From NCBI GenBank assembly GCA_963771735.1, contig CAVYUN010000002.1, forward strand, positions 372,001 through 436,000: 64,000 nt of DNA, written 5' to 3'. Made by a program: the position numbers and the translations under genes. The notes under the pieces are model-generated. The model did not search any database and was not told where the DNA came from. It saw only the letters and a list, made by a program, of their open reading frames with translations. The stretch comes from 66-474 sp963771735 (GTDB lineage Bacteria > Pseudomonadota > Gammaproteobacteria > Xanthomonadales > Rhodanobacteraceae). Below are positions 11,799 through 21,421 of the stretch, piece after piece (within the stretch, counting starts at the first letter, position 1; each line of letters starts with the position of its first letter).

Positions 11799-12330
11799 CG
11801 TCAACCGCCAACGCGAAAAGCGATTGCTCAGCGGTTTGTATATCTTGGTTATCCAGGTCTTGCGTTTCGTGCTCGATTGCTTGCCCGGCCCGTTCGGATC
11901 ACTCATATGGCGTCCATTTCTTGCATATTGCGGCCACCGGGTGGTAATCAATCATCACGTGTACTTCAAGTATCCAAAGCTGGTAGACCTCGGCGATGAC
12001 GCCAGCACCAATCGCGGCGCGGAGTTTTATCCTGGGATGATGCGAAAGGCGCGAATCCACATCGGCACCCGTGTGCGCATCGCGTCATACTCTCGCCTGC
12101 ACGCGGCCGGCCACGATCCCGACGACGCGCACCTTGCAGACACCGCTGCAAGCATCGTGATCGTGGACGATATCGGGATCGGCGCTTGCGCGATCGTCTT
12201 GCCCGGTGTTTGCATCGGACATGGTGCGGTCGTTGCCGCCGGCGCAGTTGTCTCGCGCGATGTGGCAACGGACGACATCGTGGCGGACGTGCCCGCGCGG
12301 CCCGTCCGCAATAGGGACATGGATTCATGA
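11788..12330 (+). CDS. Left-handed beta-helix acyltransferase (WcaF/LacA-like)
   Basis: This 180-residue protein shows hexapeptide-repeat character in its second half: ARIHIGTRVRIAS, IVIVDDIGIGACAIVLPGVC and IGHGAVVAAGAVVSRDV, ending VADVPARPVRN, the classic end of xenobiotic/sugar O-acyltransferases (compare the GxPAKxI ending). The N-terminal 45 residues include a hydrophobic segment (YILVIQVLRFVLDCL) that could associate with the membrane. Such enzymes transfer acetyl from acetyl-CoA to sugar hydroxyls or amines, usually as trimers. It overlaps both neighbours by a few bases, so translation is coupled. Acetylation of the sugar made by the WecE-like aminotransferase is a reasonable inference, not shown. 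Confidence 0.75.
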   Translation: MTSDVNRQREKRLLSGLYILVIQVLRFVLDCLPGPFGSLIWRPFLAYCGHRVVINHHVYFKYPKLVDLGDDASTNRGAEFYPGMMRKARIHIGTRVRIASYSRLHAAGHDPDDAHLADTAASIVIVDDIGIGACAIVLPGVCIGHGAVVAAGAVVSRDVATDDIVADVPARPVRNRDMDS

Positions 12331-12650
12331 CAGCTGCTTGGTCATGGCTGGCTGTCACGCTTCTGGCTACGGCGATTGGCCAGTTGGTCTTCAAGCATGC
12401 CAGCCTTCGTCGCTCGCGACGCCAAACGATTGTTGCCGCGGCCATTTTCTGCGCGGCGCCGATTGCATCATTCCTCGCTCTGCGTCAACTTTCCATTGCA
12501 ACGGTTTACGTCAGCACCGCGCTCTCGCAGATCATCGTGGTGATGATGTCATTGAAGCTTTTTCAAGAAAGATATTCTGGCCAGCAATGGGCAGGCTTGG
12601 CGCTTATCCTTGCGGGTGTCGTCATTTTCAATTTGGGTGCATTTCCATGA
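12327..12650 (+). CDS. Small EamA/SMR-like half-transporter, second copy
   Basis: This is a 107-residue, four-helix membrane protein. The C-terminal half, YVSTALSQIIVVMMSLKLFQERYSGQQW followed by AGLALILAGVVIF, has the FxExxxxxQWxGxxLIxxGV pattern of EamA/EmrE proteins and of ArnE. It starts inside the stop of the acyltransferase gene (ATGA) and its stop overlaps the ATG of the aminotransferase (ATGA at 12647-12650). Together with the protein at 11418-11798 it could form a heterodimeric flippase for a lipid-linked sugar. Substrate unproven. Confidence 0.7.
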   Translation: MTAAWSWLAVTLLATAIGQLVFKHASLRRSRRQTIVAAAIFCAAPIASFLALRQLSIATVYVSTALSQIIVVMMSLKLFQERYSGQQWAGLALILAGVVIFNLGAFP

Positions 12651-13790
12651 GTGGCATAAGGTTCAATCGTCCCTACATGACGGGCCACGAACTCGAATAC
12701 ATCGCGCAAGCGCACGAAAACGGACATCTCTCGGGCGACGGCGCGTTCACCAAGCGCTGCCACGCCTGGCTGGAACAGCGCACTGGTTGCAGCAAGGCAC
12801 TGCTTGACGCATTCATGCACCGGGGCGCTGGAAATGGCGGCGCTGCTGCTGGACCTGAAAGCCGGCGATGAAGTAATCATGCCGTCGTTCACTTTCGTCT
12901 CGACTGCCAACGCTTTCGTGTTGCGCGGCGCGGTGCCGGTGTTCGTCGACATCCGCCCCGATACTCTGAACATCGACGAGAACCTGATCGAGGCCGCCAT
13001 CACGCCACGTACCCGCGCCATCTGCGTGGTGCACTACGCCGGCGTTGCATGCGAGATGGACGCGATCATGGAGATCGCGGACAGGCATGGATTGCCGGTC
13101 GTCGAAGACGCGGCGCAGGGCATCTTGTCCACCTACAAGGGCCGGCCGCTGGGCAGCATCGGCCAGCTTGGCGCACTGAGCTTCCACGAAACCAAGAACA
13201 TCATCAGCGGCGAAGGCGGCGCCCTGCTCATCAACGATGAGCGTTTCGTCGAGCGCGCGGAGATTATTCGCGAGAAAGGTACCAACCGCAGCAAGTTCTT
13301 CCGCGGCCAGGTCGACAAATACACTTGGGTCGACATTGGATCGTCGTATCTGCCAGGGGAAATCATCGCCGCATTCCTGATCGCGCAAATGAACGAGGCC
13401 GACGCCATCACCCGGCAACGGTTGGCGATCTGGGATCGCTATCACGCGTGGGCCGCACCACTGGAAGCCGAACACATGGTCCGTCGTCCGATCATTCCCG
13501 CCGAATGCACGCACAACGCGCACATGTATTACCTGCTGCTGCCCGATCTTCAAGCGCGTACGGCCTTCATCTCCGAGCTGAAGGCCGAACACATCGGCGC
13601 CGTTTTCCATTACATTCCGTTGCATTCGTCGCCGGCAGGGCGCAAGTATTGCCGCACCGCTGGCGAGCTTACCGTGACTGATACAACTAGCGAGCGGCTG
13701 GTCAGAATGCCGCTATGGGTCGGACTGGGGGGACAGCAGGATCGCATCCTGGCCGTCGCAAGTCAGGTGCTGCAACGAAATAAGGGGTAG
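12647..13790 (+). pseudogene. wecE: dTDP-4-amino-4,6-dideoxygalactose transaminase (WecE/RffA-like), frameshifted
   Basis: This PLP-dependent DegT/DnrJ/EryC1 aminotransferase is about 380 residues when joined. It follows E. coli WecE (RffA) closely: GSGKLCGDG-like GNGHLSGDGAFTKRCHAWLEQ, then GALEMAALLLDLKAGDEVIM, PSFTFVSTANAFVLRGAVP, VHYAGVACEMDAIM, VEDAAQGILSTYKGRPLG, the Schiff-base lysine in SFHETKNIISGEGGALL, and GTNRSKFFRGQVDKYTWVDI. The break near 12810 is one extra base between KALL and THSCTGALEM. The enzyme would aminate dTDP-4-keto-6-deoxyglucose at C4. Other Fuc4NAc pathway genes are absent from the window, so the end product is unknown. Its ATG overlaps the previous stop. Confidence 0.9.
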
Positions 13791-13792
13791 CC

Positions 13793-15610
13793 ATGAATTC
13801 ATATGCAAAAAGCGGAGTCCTGAGGACATTATTAACGACAATCGCCGTCCTGTTGAGCATCGCGGTCGGCGTTTTCATCTTCGGAAGATATCGCGAGATG
13901 GTTTCGCTGGATGCCCCCATCGGCTACATGGCCGATGCAGCTGCCATGTACGGCATGCGTGGTATAGGCGATGCGGGCCTTCCTTACGCCGACCGAATAT
14001 CCGCACCATTCAACCATCCGCTCAACCGTATTCCGGACGATCTGCATTGCTACGCGTTCAGCATGGAATGCAGCATCCTCCGTACCACGGGGCTGTTCCA
14101 GCACGATCCCATCACGATCGTGAACATCTATTACCTTCTGGTGTACTTCATCTGCGGGCTGACCGCGCTCTACGCGCTCAGGCGGTTCGGCGTCGGGTGG
14201 CTTGCGTCAGGCGCAGGCGCAGTGCTGTTCGCCCTGTTGCCTTACCACTTCATGCGCAACGTCAATCATCTGACGATCGCCAACTATTCATTGATCCCGC
14301 TGTTCATGCTGGTCTGCGCATGGATCCACGACCATCATCCGGGTGCTGCTGGCGCGAACGTGCTCCCCGAACGACTGCCTTGGCGCGAGGCGGCATTCGT
14401 GTTGCTGATTTGCCTGGCCTGGGGCCTCACCAATGACTACTACGCTTTCATGTTCTTGCTGTTCGCGTGGCTGGCCGCCTTTCTCTCGAGCACACGCAAT
14501 CGCAGCCTGCACCCGATTTATGCGGCCGCCGGCGTCACTGTCGGACTGATGATTGCGTTTGGTCTGCGGCGAGCTTTGGTGCACATGAGCTGGGGCGCCA
14601 ATGCCGGGGTTTCGTTCGGCACATTTCAATTGACCGGCTACGGTGAGGACGAGCAGTATCCGTTGAAACTGATCCAGATGATCCTGCCCGGACCTCATCA
14701 ACCGCGATGCATGCACTGGTCGCCTGAACAGATATACAGTAATTCGCATCCGCTGGTCAACGAGAATAGCTACGCCGTACTGGGAGTGGTACTGGCAATC
14801 GCGATGCTGGTGCTACTGGCCAGATCCCTGTTTGGCCGGCCGGATCAAGGCATTCGCGACCGGTTTCTGGAAAAGAACCTGCTGTTCGCCATCCTCGTCG
14901 GCGCGATGGGAGGCATCGGTACCATCATCAGCGAAGTCTCCTGGTCTATTTTCGGCAGCAGATTCCCACTGTCGCAAGCGCGTGGCTGGAACCGTGTCTA
15001 TGTTTTTCTCGCCTTTGTGGTGGTGGTTTCCTGGCAGCACATGTTGACCACTGGTTGCGCGGGCTGGGCGAGCGCAGACGCATCTTCGGCAGGATCAGGT
15101 TTCCGTACTGGCTTGGTGTGGCAGTGGTCGTGGTCGTGACTTGCTTGGCCATGCTCGACCAGATTCCGCCGGTACGCCACAGCTGGCTTGTCGGTAATAA
15201 TAGACGCTACCTGGTAGACAAATCGTTCTTCGGCAGGCTCGACCAGCATTACGCTGGCCGCTACCGCGTGTTTTACTGGCCGGCCATGCGCCCTGTTCGT
15301 CGGCTTCTACGCGAAGGCATACTACACGGTTGCCTACCATCCACTCATCGCCAGTCCGAATTTGATCACCAGCTACGGCGGCGCACCGGGTACACAGGCG
15401 GCGAAATGGCTTGCTGCCACGGCAAGAAAACCACCCTCGCAGATGTTGAGCACCCTTTGCGCGGCCAAGTTCGATGGAATTCTGGTATTCAAGCGCGGGA
15501 TACGTGACCAGGACGTTTCTATGGTGAATTATCTCCAGTCTCATCAGACTCCATTACAGAACAATCAATACTACGCGTACTACTCTCTCGCGCCCGTCTG
15601 CCGGTCGTGA
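13793..15610 (+). pseudogene. Polytopic membrane protein, GT-C-like candidate, frameshifted
   Basis: Joined across two frame breaks (near 15045, one base missing; near 15293, one base extra) this is an integral membrane protein of about 600 residues with at least nine hydrophobic helices. Helix 1 (LLTTIAVLLSIAVGVFIF) is followed by a large loop with HPLNRIPDDLHCYAFSMEC, then many helices including SGAGAVLFALLPYHFMRNVNHL. A soluble C-terminal part follows with SYGGAPGTQAAKWLAATARK. The layout resembles membrane glycosyltransferases of the GT-C fold, or YfhO-like proteins, but I cannot assign a named family. Position right after the WecE-like gene and the two half-flippases suggests it uses the lipid-linked sugar, as ArnT or GtrC do; that is inference. 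Confidence 0.6.
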
Positions 15611-15686
15611 TTCACGGCCACGGTCTCCCTGAATCTTGCAGGTGACATGAAACTGCAACGCCCCCTTCGACTCCCGCCCTTCCTGT

Positions 15687-17126
15687 ATGAACCATAGCTC
15701 CATAGCCCGCCCCTCGGTGATACCCATCATCCTGAGCGGAGGCAGTGGCACGCGACTGTGGCCGCTGTCGCGCAAGAATCTGCCCAAGCAGTTCCTGGCC
15801 TTGAGCGGAACCACCACGCTGTTCCAGCAGACCGTAGAACGGACACATGCGCTGGGAAGTATCACCGTTCCGATCGTGGTGTGCAGTGAAGAGCACCGAT
15901 TTCTGGTAGCCGAACAGCTGCGCGCACTGAATGTCGAAGGAGCGTCCATCCTGCTCGAGCCGGTGCCCCGTAATACCGCGCCGGCGATTGCGCTTGGCGC
16001 GTGGCAGGCGCTGGCGAATGACGTCGACGCGACGCTCCTGGTCTTGCCCGCCGATCATCTAATCGGCGACACCGCCAGCTTCGCCGAAGCGGTGGGTAAA
16101 GCGCAGCCTCTGGCCGAACAGGGCTGGCTGGTCACTTTCGGAATCCGCCCGGAAGCGCCGGAGACCGGCTTCGGCTACATCAAGCGCGCCGAAGAAATCG
16201 GCCCTGGTGGCTTCCGCGTCGAACGTTTCGTGGAGAAGCCGGATGCCGCAAAGGCAAAGGAATACGTCGACGCCGGGGATTACGCGTGGAATTCGGGGAT
16301 GTTTCTGTTCAAGGCATCGCGCTATCTTGAGGAATTGCGGCAACACGCGCCGGTGATGCACGCCGCAAGCAAGGCGGCTTTCGACAAGGCCAGGACCGAT
16401 CTGGATTTCGTGCGCATCGACAAAGATGCGTTCGCTGCCTCGCCCGACAATTCCATTGACTATGCCGTGATGGAAAAGACAGCACGCGCCGCGGTGGTGC
16501 CAATGAGCTGTGCATGGAGCGACATCGGTTCCTGGGATGCGCTGTGGGCAGCATCGGGGCGCGACCACGATGGCAACCGCCTTGAAGGCGACGTGATCGC
16601 CATCGATAGCCGCAACTGCTTCGTGCGCGGCACGGATCGACGACTGGTCGCGGCCCTGGGCCTGGAGGACATGGTGATCGTGGATACGCCGGACGCGGTG
16701 CTGGTCGCGCCGCGTGCGCGCGTACAGGACGTCAAGCAACTGGTGGACAGGATCAAGGCCGACGGACGCCAGGAACACATGTTCCATCGCAAGGTATACC
16801 GTCCCTGGGGCAACTATGATTCCATCGACATGGGAGAACGTTTCCAGGTCAAGCGCATCACGGTGAAACCCGGCGCCGCACTCAGCCTGCAGAAACACCG
16901 CCACCGTGCCGAGCACTGGGTAATCGTGTCGGGCACCGCGGAGGTGACACGCGACGAAGAGGTCTTCCTGCTGGCCGAAAACGAAAGCACATTCCTGCCG
17001 CTCGGCGCCGTGCACCGCCTGCGCAACCCCGGCAAGGTGCCGCTGGAACTGATCGAGGTGCAGTCTGGCAGTTATCTCGGCGAGGACGACATCGTGCGAC
17101 TGGAGGATGTTTACGGCCGGTCGTGA
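15687..17126 (+). CDS. manC: Mannose-1-phosphate guanylyltransferase / mannose-6-phosphate isomerase
   Basis: This is a bifunctional type II enzyme of 479 residues, normal length. The N-terminal nucleotidyltransferase domain has IILSGGSGTRLWPLSRK at about 12-28 and FVEKPD near 178-183. The C-terminal cupin isomerase domain follows, with RPWGNYDSIDMGERFQVKRI at about 370-390 and the metal-binding QKHRHRAEHW. It makes GDP-mannose from fructose-6-phosphate/mannose-phosphate intermediates in the cytoplasm, the precursor for mannose, rhamnose or fucose units in LPS. Here it supports a mannose-derived O-chain, which fits the WbdD-like terminator downstream. Its last 16 bases overlap the convergent OpgB-like gene. 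This is the first intact gene after the frameshifted zone. Confidence 0.97.
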   Translation: MNHSSIARPSVIPIILSGGSGTRLWPLSRKNLPKQFLALSGTTTLFQQTVERTHALGSITVPIVVCSEEHRFLVAEQLRALNVEGASILLEPVPRNTAPAIALGAWQALANDVDATLLVLPADHLIGDTASFAEAVGKAQPLAEQGWLVTFGIRPEAPETGFGYIKRAEEIGPGGFRVERFVEKPDAAKAKEYVDAGDYAWNSGMFLFKASRYLEELRQHAPVMHAASKAAFDKARTDLDFVRIDKDAFAASPDNSIDYAVMEKTARAAVVPMSCAWSDIGSWDALWAASGRDHDGNRLEGDVIAIDSRNCFVRGTDRRLVAALGLEDMVIVDTPDAVLVAPRARVQDVKQLVDRIKADGRQEHMFHRKVYRPWGNYDSIDMGERFQVKRITVKPGAALSLQKHRHRAEHWVIVSGTAEVTRDEEVFLLAENESTFLPLGAVHRLRNPGKVPLELIEVQSGSYLGEDDIVRLEDVYGRS

Positions 17127-19720
17127 TTCGCAACCGTCTTCGCATGTGAGGTTCCGTCCCCGGAATGATGTATCACACGCATTTCCAACACCCGTAATTG
17201 CAGCGTCCGCGGATCCTCACCGTTCGGGTAATGAACAGGTTGCGGTCCAGGCCGCAAAAAGTGGAGCCGCACCCGCGCCTTGCAATCAGGCAGGTTCGCG
17301 GGAATGGGGGCCGTAACGGTCAATATGTCATGTTTGTCGCCTGCCGGGCCGCCCTTGTCGGATGCCCTGAAATGCCAGGTCGTCGCAAGTTTGCCATCGA
17401 TCCAGACATGGGTATCGAGCTGCCTGCGCGACGATGGCAGGTACGGATCGACCTTCATTGTCAGCACTGCACCCGTACGACACATGTCCGACGGCATTAG
17501 GAAGCCAAATCCGGCCATTGAGCCCCTACTGAAACTCCCCCATGTGCTTGTACGGGACCAGCCCAAGCCACTCTCGAATGCGAGTGCTTCAGGTTTGTCG
17601 AATTTCACCGCCTCTTCGGATTCAGGCGCTTCCGGCAATGGCGCGGTCTCAATCGAGAAGTCGTGACTCAAGTCGGAGCGACTGCCTGACGGCAGGATAT
17701 CTGCACGCCGAATCAAGTCGCCACAATGAGGCGACGAAATCGTGAGCCCGGCCAGCCGCGGGATCGTTGCAAGATGCGACCATCCCCCGTCGCGGCCCAA
17801 CCAGTCCACCGAGAATCCGCCGTGCTCGTCCTGAATCGGCCGAATGGTCAGCACACTGGTATCCCCACGCCTAGCCAGCAGATGATTCTGTTCGTCGGCA
17901 TCGACGATGACCAGCTTGGCATTGGCGTTGTCGACGAAGAAATCCAGGGTCTGATCCGCCCGTATGGCTACGGATGGCTTACCCCGATAACTCATCTTCA
18001 ATTCGCGCCCGCCGATATCGAATCCGCCATCCTTGGTCCAGCCGATAAGTGTGTCGCGCTTGCACAAATGAAATTCATTGCTCATTGACCACAACGCATT
18101 GCGCAGCACTGCTTCGGTGACCGGGTTGTCGGCCAATGCGCTCCCCTTGGCGTTCGGTGTGCTGCGATCTCGCCCTGCGATGAAGGTCGCATTGCTGCGC
18201 ACCCCCATCAGATCAAGCAGGGTCGGCGCAACGTCCATGTGATACATCGGCATCGCACGCACACCTTGCCCGGCATTCAGGACCAATAGCGCGGGCTGGC
18301 GATGGTAACCCCTCGGAAACAGCGGCTCGGCGTCATTGCGCATCATCAGGTGATCACTCATGATCACGACCACGGTGTTTTTCCAGCCGGGTTCCTTCGA
18401 CAGCTCATCGACGAACTTCCCCACCTCATAGTCGGTGCAGTGCACCGCTTGCAGCATGCTGTTGGAATTGGCAGCGTATTTTGGACAATCCGGTGACGGC
18501 CTTCCGTCCGGCGGATGGGTGTCCAGCGTGATCATGGTCAGGTTGAACGGTTTGCCGGTCGCTTCAAGCTCTCGATAACGCTTCAGCATCAAGGGAAACA
18601 GTGCGCTGTCGTACAGCCCCCAACCGGCCTCGGGAAGCTTGCCGCCATATTCGGCCTCGAGCTGCTTCAGTCCGAGTGCCTGGTCGTATCCGTGCAAACG
18701 ATAGAACAGTCCCTTGTGCGAAAAGCTGATCGGCGCGCCGCCCAGGTACATCTGTGTGTAACCGGCTTTGTGCAATACATCACCAAGACATGCAATCTTG
18801 GGGTGGAAGGCGGCAACGTCAGTATCGTTGCCGGTGATTTTGTCCAGCCCCGCGAACGGACTGGCAAACAGCGGCACGCCGCACTGCGAGGCAAACATGC
18901 CGGCGATGGTGTAGGTGGCGCCATAAATCTGTTCGAGGCCGGAAAAATCCAGTCCCTGTTTCCGAAGATGATCCAGGTTTGGCGTCAGGCCCGGAAACAC
19001 ACTCGGATCCCAGAAGATACGCTCCAGCGACTCGAGGTAGATGTACACGAGATTCTTGCCGGGTACGGCAACCAGCCGCTTGGGCGGGACCGGGTGCAAA
19101 TCCAGTAGCGATCTCACCGCGCGTCCCTGCGGGGAGTCCGCGAAATGGGCGGCTTCATGCACTTCATACAGATAACCGATCAGTCGGCGCGGCGCCGAAT
19201 CGAGCCCCATTACAGCCAGCGCCAGAATGAGAACCATCGTGACCTTGCCGCCGGTCGGTATGGCCAATGACCTCTCCCGCCCCGCGCGCGCCGCGTTGAA
19301 CAACAGCCAGCCGCCAAGCACAAGCATCAAGGCGAATACCGCCAGCCCCCCGCCGATCATCGCCGGAAATGCGCGCAGTCCGGTCGCGAGGTTTGCTGGA
19401 TCAAGATGCGCAAAAAAACGCGCATTGAAGGTGTCGGCCTGCAGGTAATACGAAATACCTTCGCCCAGCACCATGAACAACCAGGCGAGATAGGCCAGCA
19501 GCGCAAGAGGCACGGAAACAAGCCCCAGCAATCGCCAGCGCGAGGTGAGCGTCAGCAGGGCGCACCATGCAAATGCGAATACCAGGTCTTGCCCGAACTC
19601 GCCATGCAAATAGGACGAAAATGTCGCCGCCATCCACGCATGCACACCAAATACCGGCGACGCGAGGAGACCGATGGTGCTGGTCAGGCTGATCCAGCTT
19701 CGTACGCTCGCTACTTGCAC
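17111..19720 (-). CDS. Phosphoglycerol transferase I-like membrane sulfatase-fold enzyme (OpgB/LtaS family)
   Basis: This protein of about 870 residues has four to five N-terminal membrane helices (residues 1-190), then an alkaline-phosphatase/sulfatase-fold domain. The core closely follows E. coli OpgB: IYLESLERIFWDPSVFPGL, GATYTIAGMFASQCGVPLF (the Thr is the expected nucleophile), LDTHPPDG, and MSDHLMMRND. A long C-terminal beta-rich region continues, including STWGSFSRG, also like OpgB. OpgB transfers phosphoglycerol from phosphatidylglycerol to periplasmic glucans. In this island the acceptor could instead be the exported polysaccharide. I prefer the GTG at 19720, preceded by GGGGAAAG; an in-frame TTG at 19771 is the alternative. 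It converges on and overlaps manC. Confidence 0.85.
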   Translation of the reverse strand: MQVASVRSWISLTSTIGLLASPVFGVHAWMAATFSSYLHGEFGQDLVFAFAWCALLTLTSRWRLLGLVSVPLALLAYLAWLFMVLGEGISYYLQADTFNARFFAHLDPANLATGLRAFPAMIGGGLAVFALMLVLGGWLLFNAARAGRERSLAIPTGGKVTMVLILALAVMGLDSAPRRLIGYLYEVHEAAHFADSPQGRAVRSLLDLHPVPPKRLVAVPGKNLVYIYLESLERIFWDPSVFPGLTPNLDHLRKQGLDFSGLEQIYGATYTIAGMFASQCGVPLFASPFAGLDKITGNDTDVAAFHPKIACLGDVLHKAGYTQMYLGGAPISFSHKGLFYRLHGYDQALGLKQLEAEYGGKLPEAGWGLYDSALFPLMLKRYRELEATGKPFNLTMITLDTHPPDGRPSPDCPKYAANSNSMLQAVHCTDYEVGKFVDELSKEPGWKNTVVVIMSDHLMMRNDAEPLFPRGYHRQPALLVLNAGQGVRAMPMYHMDVAPTLLDLMGVRSNATFIAGRDRSTPNAKGSALADNPVTEAVLRNALWSMSNEFHLCKRDTLIGWTKDGGFDIGGRELKMSYRGKPSVAIRADQTLDFFVDNANAKLVIVDADEQNHLLARRGDTSVLTIRPIQDEHGGFSVDWLGRDGGWSHLATIPRLAGLTISSPHCGDLIRRADILPSGSRSDLSHDFSIETAPLPEAPESEEAVKFDKPEALAFESGLGWSRTSTWGSFSRGSMAGFGFLMPSDMCRTGAVLTMKVDPYLPSSRRQLDTHVWIDGKLATTWHFRASDKGGPAGDKHDILTVTAPIPANLPDCKARVRLHFLRPGPQPVHYPNGEDPRTLQLRVLEMRVIHHSGDGTSHAKTVANHDRP

Positions 19721-20276
19721 CAAACTTTCCCCGTGGATTCCGGCAGTGGGGCACCGGTACCGGAACCGCAACAGGTCCGCCCGACTGCTCGCACACAGAT
19801 GCTAGCTCAGAAGGATTTGCTGGTCACCATGGGACAAGCTTGCGATGCTGCCGGCATGTTGGCATGCAGCCGGTGGAACGCGAGCCAGTCATCATCTTCG
19901 GGAAACGCGATATCGCAAGCTGGCATGAACTGGTTGCAAGCCACATGAATGGTGCCCGATCCGGAGTTGACGCGCGAACCATGCTCCCCGCGTACTCGGC
20001 TTTGGCACCAGAATACGATCACGCCAGCGACTTGTCGGGAAATGTCGTTTTGCATCCTCAAGATCTACAAGCGTGGCTCAAGCCCGGAATACGCAAGCAC
20101 ACATCGGACCTCTCCAGAGCCAGATTCGCACGCCCGCAGCACACACTGACAAACGTGGCTTCAACATCCTCGCACTCCACGCATCAGTTCGGAGACTCGC
20201 CGATGCTGCGTGGCACACGACGTGTGCCTGTCCGTTGATCCGGTTTCCGCTAAATGCGCTCCAGCCAGCCCGGTGA
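19721..20276. other. Intergenic stretch without a convincing gene
   Basis: This stretch of about 555 bases lies between the OpgB-like gene and the glycerophosphodiesterase-like lipoprotein gene, both on the - strand. A short - strand frame at 19807-20061 (84 codons, beginning MRMQNDISRQVAGVIVFW) has plausible composition and could be a fragment of a decayed gene, but it has no recognisable domain. I saw no clear terminator, RNA gene or repeat here. Confidence 0.4.
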
Positions 20277-21152
20277 TCAATCCACGTAGATGCCGTTGAC
20301 GCCCCAGTCGGCCAACTGTAAATGCAGATTCCGGTTATTGATGAATGGCGGGTTGCCGTGCACGAGAATGGGAATGGACAGCGCGTTCCGGAGGCGTTGC
20401 ATCTTCGGCTGTTGCGATGCCGTGGACATCGGTATCGTGAGCGCAAACAGATGTGGGTACATTTGCAATTTGGAGAGGATCTTGGCGTCGAAACCGTCTG
20501 GTGCGTACCAGTCCCGCATAAGATAGGCCGTAAGAATCAATTGGCGTTCCGGCACCATCGCCACGGCTCGCTTCAATTCGTCCATCGAATATACCTGAAA
20601 GACGAATTGCTTGAATACGCGAGTACCCTTCAGGACGTGGATCAGATCCATCGCCTCCTTGAGGCTATGGGTATCAGTGATGATCTTGACATTCGGGTGC
20701 TTGATCAGAATCTGGATCAGATCATCCAGTGACATGGTTGTATAAGTACCAGGTATCGAATATCCCGAATGATCGACCTTGAGTGCATGTTTAAGCGATT
20801 CAACGGACCGCGTCGTGGGGGGAAGCTCGCCGTGATATCCGGTCTGCAATGCCCATCCTTTCCAGTCATGCGCGATAAACCAATCGCCATCCCGCGTCTT
20901 CACGAAATCCAATTCGACGAGATGGAAGCCGTTCCGGATCGAAAGCAGCAGTGCTTCACGGCTATCTGTGTAGGGATTGCCGTCGATGTCTCCACCCGCG
21001 TGCGCGACCAGCGTGCAGCACCCCGTGGATTGAATATCATAGGTGTAGTGGACGCCGACCGTCTGTCGCGAGCACCCCGCAACCAAGCAGGCTGCAACCA
21101 TAAGGCCAAGCATGACCGTGATGTTTCGCAGCGCCATTTTTATCGTACACAT
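20277..21152 (-). CDS. Glycerophosphodiester phosphodiesterase-family lipoprotein
   Basis: This 291-residue protein begins with a type II signal peptide and lipobox (VAACLVAGC), so it is probably anchored in a membrane facing the periplasm. The GDPD/PI-PLC-like TIM barrel shows the catalytic hallmarks LVAHAGGDIDGNPYTDS, LVELDFVKTRDGDWFIAHDW (the H-A-G, E-x-D and H-D triads), then VKIITDTHS and late GVNGIYVD. I chose the ATG at 21152 because GGGAGAGGTGG lies eight bases before it. The substrate would normally be a glycerophosphodiester. Location next to a phosphoglycerol transferase suggests it could remove or recycle glycerophosphate from the same polymer; this is inference. Barrel landmarks are spaced normally and the gene is intact. 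Confidence 0.78.
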   Translation of the reverse strand: MCTIKMALRNITVMLGLMVAACLVAGCSRQTVGVHYTYDIQSTGCCTLVAHAGGDIDGNPYTDSREALLLSIRNGFHLVELDFVKTRDGDWFIAHDWKGWALQTGYHGELPPTTRSVESLKHALKVDHSGYSIPGTYTTMSLDDLIQILIKHPNVKIITDTHSLKEAMDLIHVLKGTRVFKQFVFQVYSMDELKRAVAMVPERQLILTAYLMRDWYAPDGFDAKILSKLQMYPHLFALTIPMSTASQQPKMQRLRNALSIPILVHGNPPFINNRNLHLQLADWGVNGIYVD

Positions 21153-21421
21153 GATGGTCGCCACCTCTCCCATGAATTTCGCCAATCAATCACCGCTTGT
21201 TTGCCGGCCAGAAGCCGGTGCGAAGCAAAAATATTTCGAGCCCTGAAGTGAAACCAGGCAAACGTCCACGATGGGATGATGTCCCGTTTGCTCATACGCC
21301 AGTTTCGTACCCGTTTATTTGCATAGCGCTACAGCGCAACCGCCCGTGGTACGTCGAGCGTTGCCGTGCAGGCCCTGACCATTCCGAATACCAGGATGCA
21401 ATGTAGAGTCGATCGGCCGAA

